Source: a virus. Taken from it: a DNA stretch of 39,521 bases. Both the position numbers and the translations under genes were made by a program. How positions within the stretch are numbered: position 1 is the first letter of the stretch; every line of letters starts with the position of its first letter. A model generated the notes under the pieces. That model worked only from the letters and a program-made list of their open reading frames with translations. It ran no database searches and had not been told where the DNA came from. Shown here one piece after another: positions 1 through 9,200 of the stretch. Location: the IMG/VR virus record IMGVR_UViG_3300033143_001263, positions 1-39,521 of that record; one strand, written 5' to 3'.

Positions 1-482
1 CAAAAAGATAAATATAAAATTCCTCTTGAGTCAAGTGGGAGTGGGTTATCTGACAATGACAGAGAAAAATTAGATGCTTATAAAAGTTACATAGATGAAT
101 CTAAAACTGTGCAAGAAGCTCAGAAAAAAAAGTATGATTGGTTTCTCAAGAAAACTGATGAGGTTTTCAATACTGAATTCAAAGGTTTTGAGTTTAACGT
201 AGGAGATAAAAATTTTACTTACAAGCCTGGCGATGCTACTGAAATTAAAAATGTCCAAAAAGATGTTGCAAATTTTGTAAACAAATATATGGACGAAGAT
301 GGTTTAATTAAAGACGCAAAAGGATATCATAAAGCATTATCAATTCAAAAAAATCAAAAAACATTGATATGGACGTTAGACAGGCTTCTCAGAGTGTATC
401 AAAAGATGGTTTAAAAATTAGAGCTGTCGGTGATACAAACAGTGGAAGAGGACTCAGAATAAAAAGTATAAAACGAGTATAA
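1..482 (+). CDS. Putative scaffold-like virion protein, 3' end only, apparent -1 frameshift
   Basis: The gene is truncated at the left edge and is read in frame 1 from base 1. It encodes a charged, helical, lysine- and glutamate-rich segment. Frame 1 stops at 412-414, but the -1 frame continues from about 354 to the TAA at 480-482 with a plausible basic tail (NIDMDVRQ...GRGLRIKSIKRV). That tail fills the space up to the capsid gene at 506. An A-rich heptamer at 348-354 (A AAA AAT in the reading frame) sits exactly where the frame changes. Position directly upstream of the major capsid gene and the coiled-coil character suggest a scaffold-type role; this is inference, as no family was recognised with certainty. 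The frame change could be programmed slippage, a real mutation or a sequencing error. Confidence 0.55.
348..354 (+). promoter_or_regulatory. Candidate -1 frameshift slippery heptamer
   Basis: The heptamer AAAAAAT is arranged as A AAA AAT relative to frame 1, so it fits the X XXY YYZ rule for -1 slippage. After a shift here the reading continues as S-K-N-I-D-M-D-V-R to a stop at 480-482. A second run of six A at 356-361 follows. No strong downstream stem was identified. Confidence 0.35.
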
Positions 483-505
483 ATTTTAAAAAAAAGTAAA
501 AAATT

Positions 506-1948
506 ATGTCAGTACAATTAAACCCAACATTTGCTTTACAGCCATCAGCTCAAAAGCAAGTGTTAACAACAAACTACATAACTAACTTTGATTTCTTAAA
601 TCAGTATCTTCCTGATACTTATGAAAAGGAATTTGAGCGTTATGGAAATAGAACAGTAGCTTCATTCTTAAGAATGGTAGGTGCTGAAATGCCAACTAAC
701 TCAGATATGATTAAGTGGGCTGAACAAGGTAGATTACACACAAAGTTTGTAAACTGTGCTTCTGGATCAGCAGCTGGTGTAAATACAGCTACTATTACTA
801 TTAGCGATACACAAGTACCAGGATTACAAGCTGGAATTACTACTGTAGGATTAAGAAAAGGTCAAACTATCATGCTTTCTGATAATACACCTGGTTCTTC
901 TTTATCTAACAAAGCTGTTATTACAGACACACCAACTGCAACAACAATTGATGTTGCTTATTACGAAGCTGGTGGACAAACATTTACAGCGGCTGAAACT
1001 TTATCTTTATTTGTGTATGGTTCTGAATTTAAAAAAGGAACTGCAGGAATGGAAGGTTCATTAGAAGCTGATGATGTGTTCTTTAATAATAAGCCTATTA
1101 TTATGAAAGATACTTACCAAGTATCTGGTTCTGATATGGCACAAATCGGTTGGGTAGAAATACAAACTGAAAATGGTGCAAACGGATACCTATGGTATTT
1201 AAAGTCTGAGCATGAAACAAGATTACGTTTTGAGGACTACATGGAAACAGCAATGATTGAAGCTGTACCTGCAGCAAACGGATCTGGAGCTGAAACTGCA
1301 TTAACTACAGGTGCTGTTCCAGGTGCTGGAGAAGTAAACGCTGGTTCTGAAGGAGTATTCTATGTTGTAAATGACAGAGGAAATGTTTGGGGAGGTGGAA
1401 ACCCAACAACTCTTGCAGGTTTTGATTCAATTATTCAAAGACTTGATAAGCAAGGTGCTATTGAAGAAAATGTTTTATTTGTAAACAGAAACTTCTCATT
1501 TGATATTGACGATATGTTAGCTGCACAAAATTCTTACGGAATGGGTGGAACTTCATATGGTTTATTTGACAATGATAAAGACATGGCATTAAACTTAGGT
1601 TTCACTGGATTCAGAAGAGGTTATGACTTTTACAAGTCTGACTGGAAATATCTAAATGACCCTACAATGAGAGGAGGTTTAACAGGAGGTGCTGTAAATG
1701 GATTATTAGTTCCTGCAGGATCAACAACTGTATATGACCAAATCATGGGTAAGAATGCAAAAAGACCATTCTTACATGTAAGGTACAGAGCTTCTGAAAC
1801 TGAAGACAGACGTTACAAGACTTGGATTACAGGTTCTGCTGGAGGAGCTGCAACATCTGATTTAGATGCGATGACAGTAAACTTCTTGACAGAAAGAGCT
1901 GTTTGTACTTTAGGTGCGAATAACTTCTTCTTGTTCAACCAAGCTTAA
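506..1948 (+). CDS. Major capsid protein
   Basis: This 480-aa protein is the probable main shell protein of the phage head. Its N-terminus (LNPTFALQPSAQKQVLTTNY... then a segment on a tyrosine-rich YERYGN-like stretch around residues 40-50) and its Gly/Ala/Thr-rich beta insertions are typical of major capsid proteins of marine Bacteroidetes podoviruses and crAss-like phages. Length is usual for an HK97-fold capsid protein. It follows a scaffold-like gene and precedes head and connector genes, the standard order. An A-rich leader (about 483-505) precedes the ATG, with no Shine-Dalgarno. The gene is followed by a strong hairpin that probably ends or stabilises its transcript. The assignment rests on similarity of sequence character and on context; the fold itself cannot be verified here. 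Confidence 0.8.
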   Translation: MSVQLNPTFALQPSAQKQVLTTNYITNFDFLNQYLPDTYEKEFERYGNRTVASFLRMVGAEMPTNSDMIKWAEQGRLHTKFVNCASGSAAGVNTATITISDTQVPGLQAGITTVGLRKGQTIMLSDNTPGSSLSNKAVITDTPTATTIDVAYYEAGGQTFTAAETLSLFVYGSEFKKGTAGMEGSLEADDVFFNNKPIIMKDTYQVSGSDMAQIGWVEIQTENGANGYLWYLKSEHETRLRFEDYMETAMIEAVPAANGSGAETALTTGAVPGAGEVNAGSEGVFYVVNDRGNVWGGGNPTTLAGFDSIIQRLDKQGAIEENVLFVNRNFSFDIDDMLAAQNSYGMGGTSYGLFDNDKDMALNLGFTGFRRGYDFYKSDWKYLNDPTMRGGLTGGAVNGLLVPAGSTTVYDQIMGKNAKRPFLHVRYRASETEDRRYKTWITGSAGGAATSDLDAMTVNFLTERAVCTLGANNFFLFNQA

Positions 1949-1965
1949 GCTGAAGTAAATTAACG

Positions 1966-2020
1966 AAGAGGGGGTGAAAGTCACGCATGTAAACGCCCTA
2001 TTAGTAACCCCCTCTTTATT
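1966..2020 (+). terminator. Structured hairpin/terminator after the capsid gene
   Basis: AGAGGGGGT at 1967-1975 pairs with ACCCCCTCT at 2007-2015, about 9-10 bp, and is followed by TTTATTTT. The 31-base loop contains GTGAAAGTCAC, which can form a competing small hairpin. It probably acts as a terminator or as a 3' end stabiliser for the capsid mRNA. The loop is longer than in a usual intrinsic terminator. The next gene is preceded by a TTAAA microsatellite (about 2021-2040). Confidence 0.65.
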
Positions 2021-2047
2021 TTAAATTAAATTAAATTAAATATTATT

Positions 2048-2803
2048 ATGAAAAAACAAAGTAAATATGTAGCTAAATCATACAAGCTACTAAGAGATGC
2101 CGCTCCATTATCTTATATGTTAGCGACACGACATTCAAACCGATATCCATTATTACATTTTGATGAAGATGCTGGAACTAATAGACCTCTTCGTTATGCA
2201 AAAAATCAAAAGTCTCCTTTTGAAGATGAGCAAGACGGAAATGCTATATTAGAACCTGTTGTTTTTGAAAATGGGTTTTTACACGTTCCTAAAAACAATC
2301 AAGTTTTACAACAGTTTTTACACTATCATCCACAAAACGGACAAGTGTTTTCGGAAGTAGACGCTAAAAAAGATGCACAGCAAGAATTAGAACTTGCAGA
2401 AATGCAACTTGAAGCTCAAATACAAGCTAAAAATCTTTCAGTAGATAAATTAGTAACTGTGTGTAGAGTTTTTATGGGAGGTGCAGTTGATAAAATGTCA
2501 ACAGCTGAATTAAAAAGAGATGTGTTAATGTTTTCAAAACAAAATCCAGAGGATTTTATGAATATATTAAATGATCCTATGTTAGAATTACAGGATACTG
2601 TAATACAATTGTTTTCTGAAAATTTGTTAGTATTTAAAAATAAACAAAAAGATGTGCATTTTAATTTTAAAACTAATAAAAAACGAATGTTAACAGTTCC
2701 TTTTGGAGAAGATCCCTACTATATTGTAGCATCTTATTTTCAGACAGATGAAGGTATTGAGTCATTTAAACTTTTGAAAAAGAGCTTAAATAAGGGAGAT
2801 TAA
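2048..2803 (+). CDS. Hypothetical virion-module protein, 251 aa
   Basis: I do not recognise a family. The protein is soluble and charged. It has a mixed N-terminal part that includes FDEDAGTNRPLRYAKNQ (about residues 38-54), a Glu/Gln/Ala-rich helix around residues 105-130, and a helical region up to about 200. The C-terminus is beta- and aromatic-rich (VPFGEDPYYIVASYF). It lies between the capsid gene and small beta-rich head proteins, so a head-associated structural or assembly role is likely. The ATG follows an AT-rich leader (TTAAATATTATT). There is no signal peptide or membrane segment. Confidence 0.6.
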   Translation: MKKQSKYVAKSYKLLRDAAPLSYMLATRHSNRYPLLHFDEDAGTNRPLRYAKNQKSPFEDEQDGNAILEPVVFENGFLHVPKNNQVLQQFLHYHPQNGQVFSEVDAKKDAQQELELAEMQLEAQIQAKNLSVDKLVTVCRVFMGGAVDKMSTAELKRDVLMFSKQNPEDFMNILNDPMLELQDTVIQLFSENLLVFKNKQKDVHFNFKTNKKRMLTVPFGEDPYYIVASYFQTDEGIESFKLLKKSLNKGD

Positions 2804-2809
2804 TTTAGT

Positions 2810-2817
2810 TATATTTG
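2810..2817 (+). promoter_or_regulatory. Candidate Bacteroidetes -7 promoter element
   Basis: TATATTTG fits TAnnTTTG and lies 33 bases before the ATG at 2850, in the short gap after the stop at 2803. No convincing -33 TTTG was found at standard spacing, so the call depends on the -7 motif and position. Confidence 0.5.
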
Positions 2818-2849
2818 TACTTTACTAACCCCTTAATTTTATTTTTATT

Positions 2850-3266
2850 ATGGCAATGACAAAATTTTTAAGAGTAGACAATGCTGCAGCATCAATTGCT
2901 GGTGGTAAAGTCCTCATACCAATACAAAACATAGCAGTTATAGAACAAACTTCTGCAACTGTATGTACAATTAAATATTCAAACAGTGCAGCTGGTTTTG
3001 ATGAGTGTGCAATAACACACACAGCTTTACCAAGTTTCGCTGACGCTTCTGGTGCAGAAAATGCAGCTACCTTTGTTGGTGGAAACGTAGACCAGTGTAG
3101 AAACATGAGAATATTAATACAAGACTCAGTAGCTGATGCATTATCAACAGGATGGACAAGCCCATTATATGATATTATTGTACCGTCTCCAAGAGCAGGT
3201 TTTCCTGCAGCAACTGGTGGTGCAGTTCCTGTACAAGTGACTATTGATACAGTAGTTTTTAGTTAA
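2850..3266 (+). CDS. Small beta-rich structural protein, possible head decoration
   Basis: This 138-aa protein is rich in Ala, Thr, Val and Ile, without charged clusters, and probably folds as beta sheet. It has its own candidate promoter, as expected for an abundant virion protein. The N-terminal pattern (KFLRVDNAAASIAGG, then IPIQNIAVIE) and the C-terminal end (VPVQVTIDTVVFS) resemble the two ends of the next protein (KYLEIPVN at its start, VITVESLTLS at its end), suggesting that the two are related. A role as head decoration, minor capsid or head-fiber protein is inference. Confidence 0.6.
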   Translation: MAMTKFLRVDNAAASIAGGKVLIPIQNIAVIEQTSATVCTIKYSNSAAGFDECAITHTALPSFADASGAENAATFVGGNVDQCRNMRILIQDSVADALSTGWTSPLYDIIVPSPRAGFPAATGGAVPVQVTIDTVVFS

Positions 3267-3285
3267 TATTTAAAACAATTATAAT

Positions 3286-4239
3286 ATGATAGCGAAATAT
3301 TTAGAAATACCAGTTAATACTGTAGTGGCCTCAGGAACATCTGAGTTTATTACAGGCACAACTGCTTCAGCAGCTTTAGCCTCTGGTACAAATGCTGCTG
3401 CTGTTCCAAATGAGCTCAATGATGCTACTGCAGACTTTGTAACTGATGGTATTGTTGCAGGTGATATAGCATATAATATTACTGCTGGTACTCAAGGTGC
3501 TATTACAGTAGTTGCTGCAACAAAGCTAACATTTGCGACTAACTTGTTTAACGCAGGTAGTGAAAGCTATGCAGTTCGTAAGGAAAAGCAATTAAATGCT
3601 GTTGGAACAACATTTACAGCACGTGGAGTTAAAGTTGGAGATATTGTGAAGAATGTAACTGCAGGTACGCAAACTACTGTAGCAGCTTTAATTAATGAAA
3701 CATCATTAACATTAACTGCTGATATATTTAACAGCCCAACTTTGTTTAATGATAATTTTACAATTGAAGCTCCAGCTGATGAACTTTATGATTTTGGACA
3801 AACTTTTGTAACTACTGTTAGCTTAGGTGATGTGATGGAAAACACTACTGCAAACACAAGTGAAAAGGTAATTCAAATTATAAATAACAACAGATTAAAG
3901 CTTAGTGGAAACTTTGGAACAACTACAGATGCTTATAGCATATTTGATTCTACTTTTGCATCAACTTACTTAATTGATATGAATTCAATAGTTTTCGTTG
4001 ATAGACATGATAATGAGCAGACTAAGATTATTTTAAACACTAATGTTACTCCTACTTTAACAATAGACCATTCAGATCAAGGATCTGGAAGAGCTGTTGC
4101 AGTTGCAATTCAAAATGCAATGAAAAGAGGATATATCGGTGTAAATATGCCTGACCCTCCTGGACCATCGGCTTCAAGAGTACAGATGCCTATATTTGAA
4201 GGCTCTGTTATTACAGTTGAGTCACTGACACTTAGTTAG
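3286..4239 (+). CDS. Structural protein with three internal beta modules
   Basis: This 317-aa protein has three copies of a roughly 50-residue module at about residues 49-97, 109-160 and 172-220. Each carries a GD(I/V)xxNxTAxT turn (GDIAYNITAGTQ, GDIVKNVTAGTQ, GDVMENTTANTS), then a strand, a hydrophobic LxLxxxxF strand and a final Y/F-x-I. The modules appear inserted between a short N-terminus and a C-terminal domain (from about 226) that resembles the 138-aa protein upstream. It is probably an exposed head or fiber-like component. A terminator follows at 4262-4294. Exact location in the virion is unknown. Confidence 0.6.
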   Translation: MIAKYLEIPVNTVVASGTSEFITGTTASAALASGTNAAAVPNELNDATADFVTDGIVAGDIAYNITAGTQGAITVVAATKLTFATNLFNAGSESYAVRKEKQLNAVGTTFTARGVKVGDIVKNVTAGTQTTVAALINETSLTLTADIFNSPTLFNDNFTIEAPADELYDFGQTFVTTVSLGDVMENTTANTSEKVIQIINNNRLKLSGNFGTTTDAYSIFDSTFASTYLIDMNSIVFVDRHDNEQTKIILNTNVTPTLTIDHSDQGSGRAVAVAIQNAMKRGYIGVNMPDPPGPSASRVQMPIFEGSVITVESLTLS

Positions 4240-4261
4240 TAGTTTTACAACAATTTTAAAG

Positions 4262-4294
4262 AGAGGTTACAAAAAAAGTAACCTCTTTTTTTTT
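4262..4294 (+). terminator. Intrinsic terminator
   Basis: A perfect 9-bp stem, AGAGGTTAC (4262-4270) with GTAACCTCT (4278-4286), encloses a 7-A loop and runs into a T tract to 4294. It ends the head-protein transcript just before a new promoter. Confidence 0.9.
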
Positions 4295-4296
4295 GC

Positions 4297-4304
4297 TATA
4301 TTTG
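4297..4304 (+). promoter_or_regulatory. Bacteroidetes-type -7 promoter element
   Basis: TATATTTG, exact fit to TAnnTTTG, begins three bases after the terminator T tract and 24 bases before the ATG at 4328. The terminator-promoter pair separates head genes from connector and tail genes. Confidence 0.65.
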
Positions 4305-4327
4305 TAAAAGAATAAAAAGCATTTTTT

Positions 4328-5296
4328 ATGGCAATGATTGATGAAGTTAGGAGTACAGTATTAGGTATTATTAATAAGAATAATTACGGATATTTATCTC
4401 CTCAAGATTACAATTTATATGCAACACAAGCTCAGTTGGATATATATGAAGATTATTTTTATCAATATAATCAATATATAAACAGAGAAAATTTAAGACA
4501 GTCAGGAACAGGATATGCTGATATTGTAAAAGGATTGGTAGAGGTTATTGATTCTTTTTCAGAAGAAGTTTTTTTAACACAAGCAAATGCAAATACATTT
4601 AGCTTACCAGCAGATTATTACTTAATAAACAAAATATTTTATTATCCAACTTTATTAACCAGTGGAACTACTGCAGCAGGTAACATTGCAAATAAGTTAG
4701 ATGCTACAGGAACACCATTTGTAGTGCCAGGAGGATTTAATATACCACAATTTCCTCCAACAAATAGTATTGTAATTAATACTGACTCGTCAACTTTAGG
4801 TCAGGCTTTTGTTACAGCTGTAGATTCTACTAACGTATTAAGTATATCGGACTCTATATTTAATGTAGCAGGAGGTGGTGAAAACTATTCTATCTATGAT
4901 AACACTAACATAACCGAAGTAGAAAGGGTTAGTCAAAACAAAATATTTTATTTAACAAGTTCTACTTTGACAGCACCATCTAATCAGTATCCTGCCTATG
5001 TGCTATCAGGTAACATTGTTTCAGTTTATCCAACATCTATAAGAAGTGCAGGACAAATAAAAGCACAATATGTAAGGTATCCAAAGTCTCCTCAATGGAC
5101 TTATCAAATATTATCTGGAGGAGCACCTTTATATGATCCTACAATGGCTGGTCATCAAGACTTTGAATTACCATTATCTGATATGCCTGGATTAGTTGCT
5201 AAAATATGTCAATATATAGGAATAGAAATTAGAGAATCTGAAGTATATCAGTTTGGATCTCAAGAAATAGTTCAAGACAACCAAATACAAGTATAA
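4328..5296 (+). CDS. Connector/ring-like structural protein 1
   Basis: This 322-aa protein starts with a helical, tyrosine-rich segment (NNYGYLSPQDYNLYATQAQ, residues 18-36), as seen in head-tail adaptor/ring proteins of crAss-like and marine flavobacterial podoviruses. Around residues 145-191 it carries one copy of the beta module repeated in the preceding protein (TAVDSTNVLSISDSIF, then ENYSIYD). The C-terminal part contains AQYVRYPKSPQWTY and ends in a helix. The gene starts the second late transcript and is followed 3 bases later by another connector-like gene. Function is inferred from order and character. Confidence 0.6.
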   Translation: MAMIDEVRSTVLGIINKNNYGYLSPQDYNLYATQAQLDIYEDYFYQYNQYINRENLRQSGTGYADIVKGLVEVIDSFSEEVFLTQANANTFSLPADYYLINKIFYYPTLLTSGTTAAGNIANKLDATGTPFVVPGGFNIPQFPPTNSIVINTDSSTLGQAFVTAVDSTNVLSISDSIFNVAGGGENYSIYDNTNITEVERVSQNKIFYLTSSTLTAPSNQYPAYVLSGNIVSVYPTSIRSAGQIKAQYVRYPKSPQWTYQILSGGAPLYDPTMAGHQDFELPLSDMPGLVAKICQYIGIEIRESEVYQFGSQEIVQDNQIQV

Positions 5297-5299
5297 GAT

Positions 5300-6220
5300 A
5301 TGGGTTATATTACTGATTATAAATATTATGAAAACAACGGTATTTCTCCAACAGACAAAAATTGGGGATCATATCAGTATGTTGGTTTAAATGACATTGT
5401 TTCTAATTTTATGTTGATGTATCAAGGTAATAACGAAATTATAAATAATGTAGAAAGATATCAGGTATTGTTTCATGCAAAGCGAGGTATACAGGAGTTA
5501 AATTACGATGCTATGAAACAAGTAAAGATTTTACAAATGAATGTAGATTCTGATATTAGGTTTGTTTTACCTCCTGACTACGTAAACTATGTAAGAATAT
5601 CTAAGTTTTCTAACGGTGTTTTGTTTCCATTACAAGAAAACATTCAAACAATGTTTGCTCAGTCTTATTTACAAGATGCTGATGCAGAAGTTATATTTGA
5701 TGCAGAAGGTAACGCTACAAGGCCACAAAATTCTGAAGTAGACTTAAGTAGAATTAAAGGTGGTATGTCTAAGCTATATTTAGGACCTGGCCCTTTTAAT
5801 GGACAGATGGGTCATTGTTGTGATGGAGAATGGTATTTTAGTTATGGCTTAGGACAAAGATATGGTCTAAATACCGAAACAGCTAACATAAACCCTACTT
5901 TTACAATAGATAGACAATCAGGAGCAATATATTTTAGTTCTGCTATGTCTGGTGCATCAGTAGTTATGGAATATATAAGCGATGGAATGAACGGTGGAGA
6001 TGACACTTCTATTAGTGTAAATAAATTATTTGAAGAGTATTTATATGCTTACATAAAATACTCCATTCTTAATAATAAATTAGGTGTACAAGAATATGTA
6101 GTAAATCGCTCCAGAAAAGACAAATCATCTTTGTTGAGAAACGCTAAAATAAGACTAAGTAATATCCAGCCAGGTAGGTTGTTAATGAATTTGAGAGGAC
6201 GAGATAAATGGTTGAAATAA
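5300..6220 (+). CDS. Connector/ring-like structural protein 2
   Basis: This 306-aa protein contains YVGLNDIVSNFMLMYQG (about residues 27-43), then FHAKRGIQELNYD and LPPDYVNYVRISKFS (about 90-104). From memory these resemble a family of head-tail ring proteins of crAss-like and related marine phages, in which IQEL...D and LP.DYVNYV are conserved. A Cys pair (HCCDGEWYF) lies in the middle, and the C-terminus is basic (RKDKSSLLRNAKIRL...). It probably forms part of the tail-tube/head connector ring beneath the portal. It directly precedes the stabilization protein, as in crAss-like phages. No database comparison could be run. Confidence 0.65.
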   Translation: MGYITDYKYYENNGISPTDKNWGSYQYVGLNDIVSNFMLMYQGNNEIINNVERYQVLFHAKRGIQELNYDAMKQVKILQMNVDSDIRFVLPPDYVNYVRISKFSNGVLFPLQENIQTMFAQSYLQDADAEVIFDAEGNATRPQNSEVDLSRIKGGMSKLYLGPGPFNGQMGHCCDGEWYFSYGLGQRYGLNTETANINPTFTIDRQSGAIYFSSAMSGASVVMEYISDGMNGGDDTSISVNKLFEEYLYAYIKYSILNNKLGVQEYVVNRSRKDKSSLLRNAKIRLSNIQPGRLLMNLRGRDKWLK

Positions 6221-6221
6221 T

Positions 6222-9200
6222 ATGGATATTAAAAGCACTTTTATAAAAGGTAAAATGAACAAAAGCGTTGATGAACGCTTAGTTCCTCCAGGAGAATACA
6301 TAAATGCCTTAAATGTTAGATTAGGATCAACTGAAATATCTGAAATAGGTGCAGTAGAGAATTCTAAGGGTAATACTAATTTAACAACAGAACTTCCTGC
6401 GGGTAAAACAGAATTATCACAACAAGCTATATGTATAGGTTCGTATGCTGATAGCACAAATAACACCCTATATTGGTTTGTTCATGATAACGCTTTTAAT
6501 GTAACACAAATAGCTGATGTTATTTTTTCCTATAATACAGATGACAATATATTAACACAACATTTTACCTCAATAGGTGTAGGAACTACTTTATTAAATT
6601 TTAATCCAAAATATTTAATTACAGGAATTAGTAAAATTGATGATTTACTTTTTTTTACAGACAATTTTAATCCCCCACGTTTTATAAATGTAAATAGAAA
6701 TTATAGCGGAGGAGAAGATATTAGTGTAATACAAAAACCACCAGGATTTAAAAGTGGTGAATTAGTTGCTCCAGATTATAATTTGTTTAATTCTTCTTTT
6801 TCTGAAGAAAATTATTTAAAAGATAAGTTTTTATCTTTTGCATATAGATTTAAATATCAAGATAATCAATATAGTGCTACCTCTTTATTTTCTGATGCAG
6901 CTTTTGAACCAGGAGAATTTGATTTAGATTATGCATCCAGAGAAAATTTAGGAATGACTAATAAATTCAATGGAACGCAAATAAAGGTAAGTACAGGAGG
7001 AGAAAATGTGGTTGCATTTGATATATTATTTAAAGAATCTAACAGTAATATTATATTTGTATTAGACACTATAAATAAAGAATCATCAGGTATTCCTAAC
7101 AATTCATTTTTTACCTATACTTTAACCTCTAAAAAAATATACAGCACCTTAGGATCAGATGAGCTTCTTAGACAATATGACAATGTGCCTTTAATAGCAC
7201 AAGCTCAAGTTATACAAGGAAATAGACTAATGTATGGTAATTATGAAGATGGAAGAGATATTTCTTTGGCTAACGGTCAACCTATTGATGTAAGATTTAG
7301 TCCAACTATCATAAGTAATCCTATAAGAACTGTTAATTTATTACCACCTGTTCAGCAAAGTAACACACAATTTACTCAATATGATATAAATACTTTTCAA
7401 TCACAAATTGTAGGAGGTGCAGGTATTAGTTTTAGTTTTTTAGATTCTACAGGTGCTATATTACCAGAGTTTCAAACAGGTGTTCCTATTGGCACAGTAT
7501 TTAATTTAAGTTTAGCATTTCAGGCAGCATTAACAACATCTTTAGATCCTGCATCACCACCAGCAGATTTTCCAATAGGATATCAGCCTTTTAATGGTGC
7601 TGTTATAACTATAGGGTCTCAATGGATTACCTCACAAGATTATGGAAGCATTGAAGATATGCTAAATGGTAATGATTTTGCAGCAATGATAGGTACAGCT
7701 ATAGGTACAACACTAAAACCTATTCAAACAGCACCAAATTCACAGCTTGGAAACACCCTAACAGATAAGTTCAACGCTTTAATAAAAAACACGAGCCCTA
7801 AAGCAGCTCAATATATATTTAATTTTCCTCTGAATTTATCTGGTATAAGTAGTTCAACTACAGATCAACCATTAAATTACATAGTAAATCCAACTGGGTT
7901 TTTAATAACTCCTAATGCTGTAAGATTTTTAACACAAAATCCTTATTCAAATACAACAGTCTTTTCATATTTTAGGTTTGTAGCTTCTGCGTCAAGCATA
8001 TCATATGGTTCGGCAACAAATGCCAAAAGCTTACATTCAAATAGAGATTATGATGCAGCAATAGTATACATGGATGACTATGGTAGAGCAACTCCTGCTA
8101 TTTCATCATTACTAAGTTCAACTCATATAGCTGCAAAACAAAGCGTAAAGCAAAACATAATGCAGGTAAGCGTTCACAATCCACCACCACCATGGGCTTC
8201 TAAGTATAAGTTTGTTTTAAAACCTTCTGCTACAGAATATAACACTTTATTCGTAACCAGATATTATAGGGACAGAATAAAACCAGATATTATTTGGTTT
8301 AAGTTAGAAGGTGATCAAAAAAATATTATTACTGAAGGAATGAAGCTTATTGTAAAAGCAGATAATTCAGGACCATTAAATGTTTTATTAGAAGAAACAG
8401 TTTTAGAAGTAAAGGCTTATGCGGCTGATGAATTAGGTCCAGCAGGTGGAAAGTCTTTAGAGGGTTTGTATTTTAGTATACAAGGAGATTTAAATGTAGA
8501 ATCAATACAAACTACTGCATCTTTTATGTACAATAAAAGAGCTGCAAAAGATGAAAACACCAGAGATTGTGATACACAAGTTATAGCAAGAACTGTGTTA
8601 TTTCCAACTGTTGATATTGATGCTGGGAATATAACAACATGGGTAAACTACACCATACCAGCTGGTACTCAGATAAAAATAGAAATGAGAATATGGAGAG
8701 CGGCAAACACAGACGGTGTTCAGACAGTTGATTGGAGATGGAATCAAAAATATATTTCTCCTACAGAGTATCAATCTTTTAGAGAATGGTGGATAGGTGA
8801 AGATATAGGAAATTTAGTAGCTGGTACATCAAATACAGGTGTTATAAAGCCAGTTGGTTATTATGAAGAAACTCCAGTAGCGTTTGGAGATACAGTACCA
8901 GATAATGCACCTTATTATGGTTGTAACACGTATACAATAGGATGGAAAGAAGTTCAAAGTGTAGGTTCAGGATTGTATTGGATGTACTTATCACATGGTT
9001 GTCCTCTTCAAGGACCTTTTTATGACAAAAGTCCAAGTAACTGTGAAATAAGAATAAAAGTTAATAGAGAAAACGACCTGGTTATTTTTGAAACTACACC
9101 AAATTTAGCTGATCCAAATTTATTTTATGATTCATCTGAATCGTATGATATAGTGCTTGATGCTAATAATGAATTATCTCATTCTGGTAATGTTCAAAAT

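Noticed and set aside
2019-2042. Tandem TTAAA repeat
   Set aside because: A simple AT microsatellite in a leader; slippage-prone sequence of this kind is common here and no function is implied.
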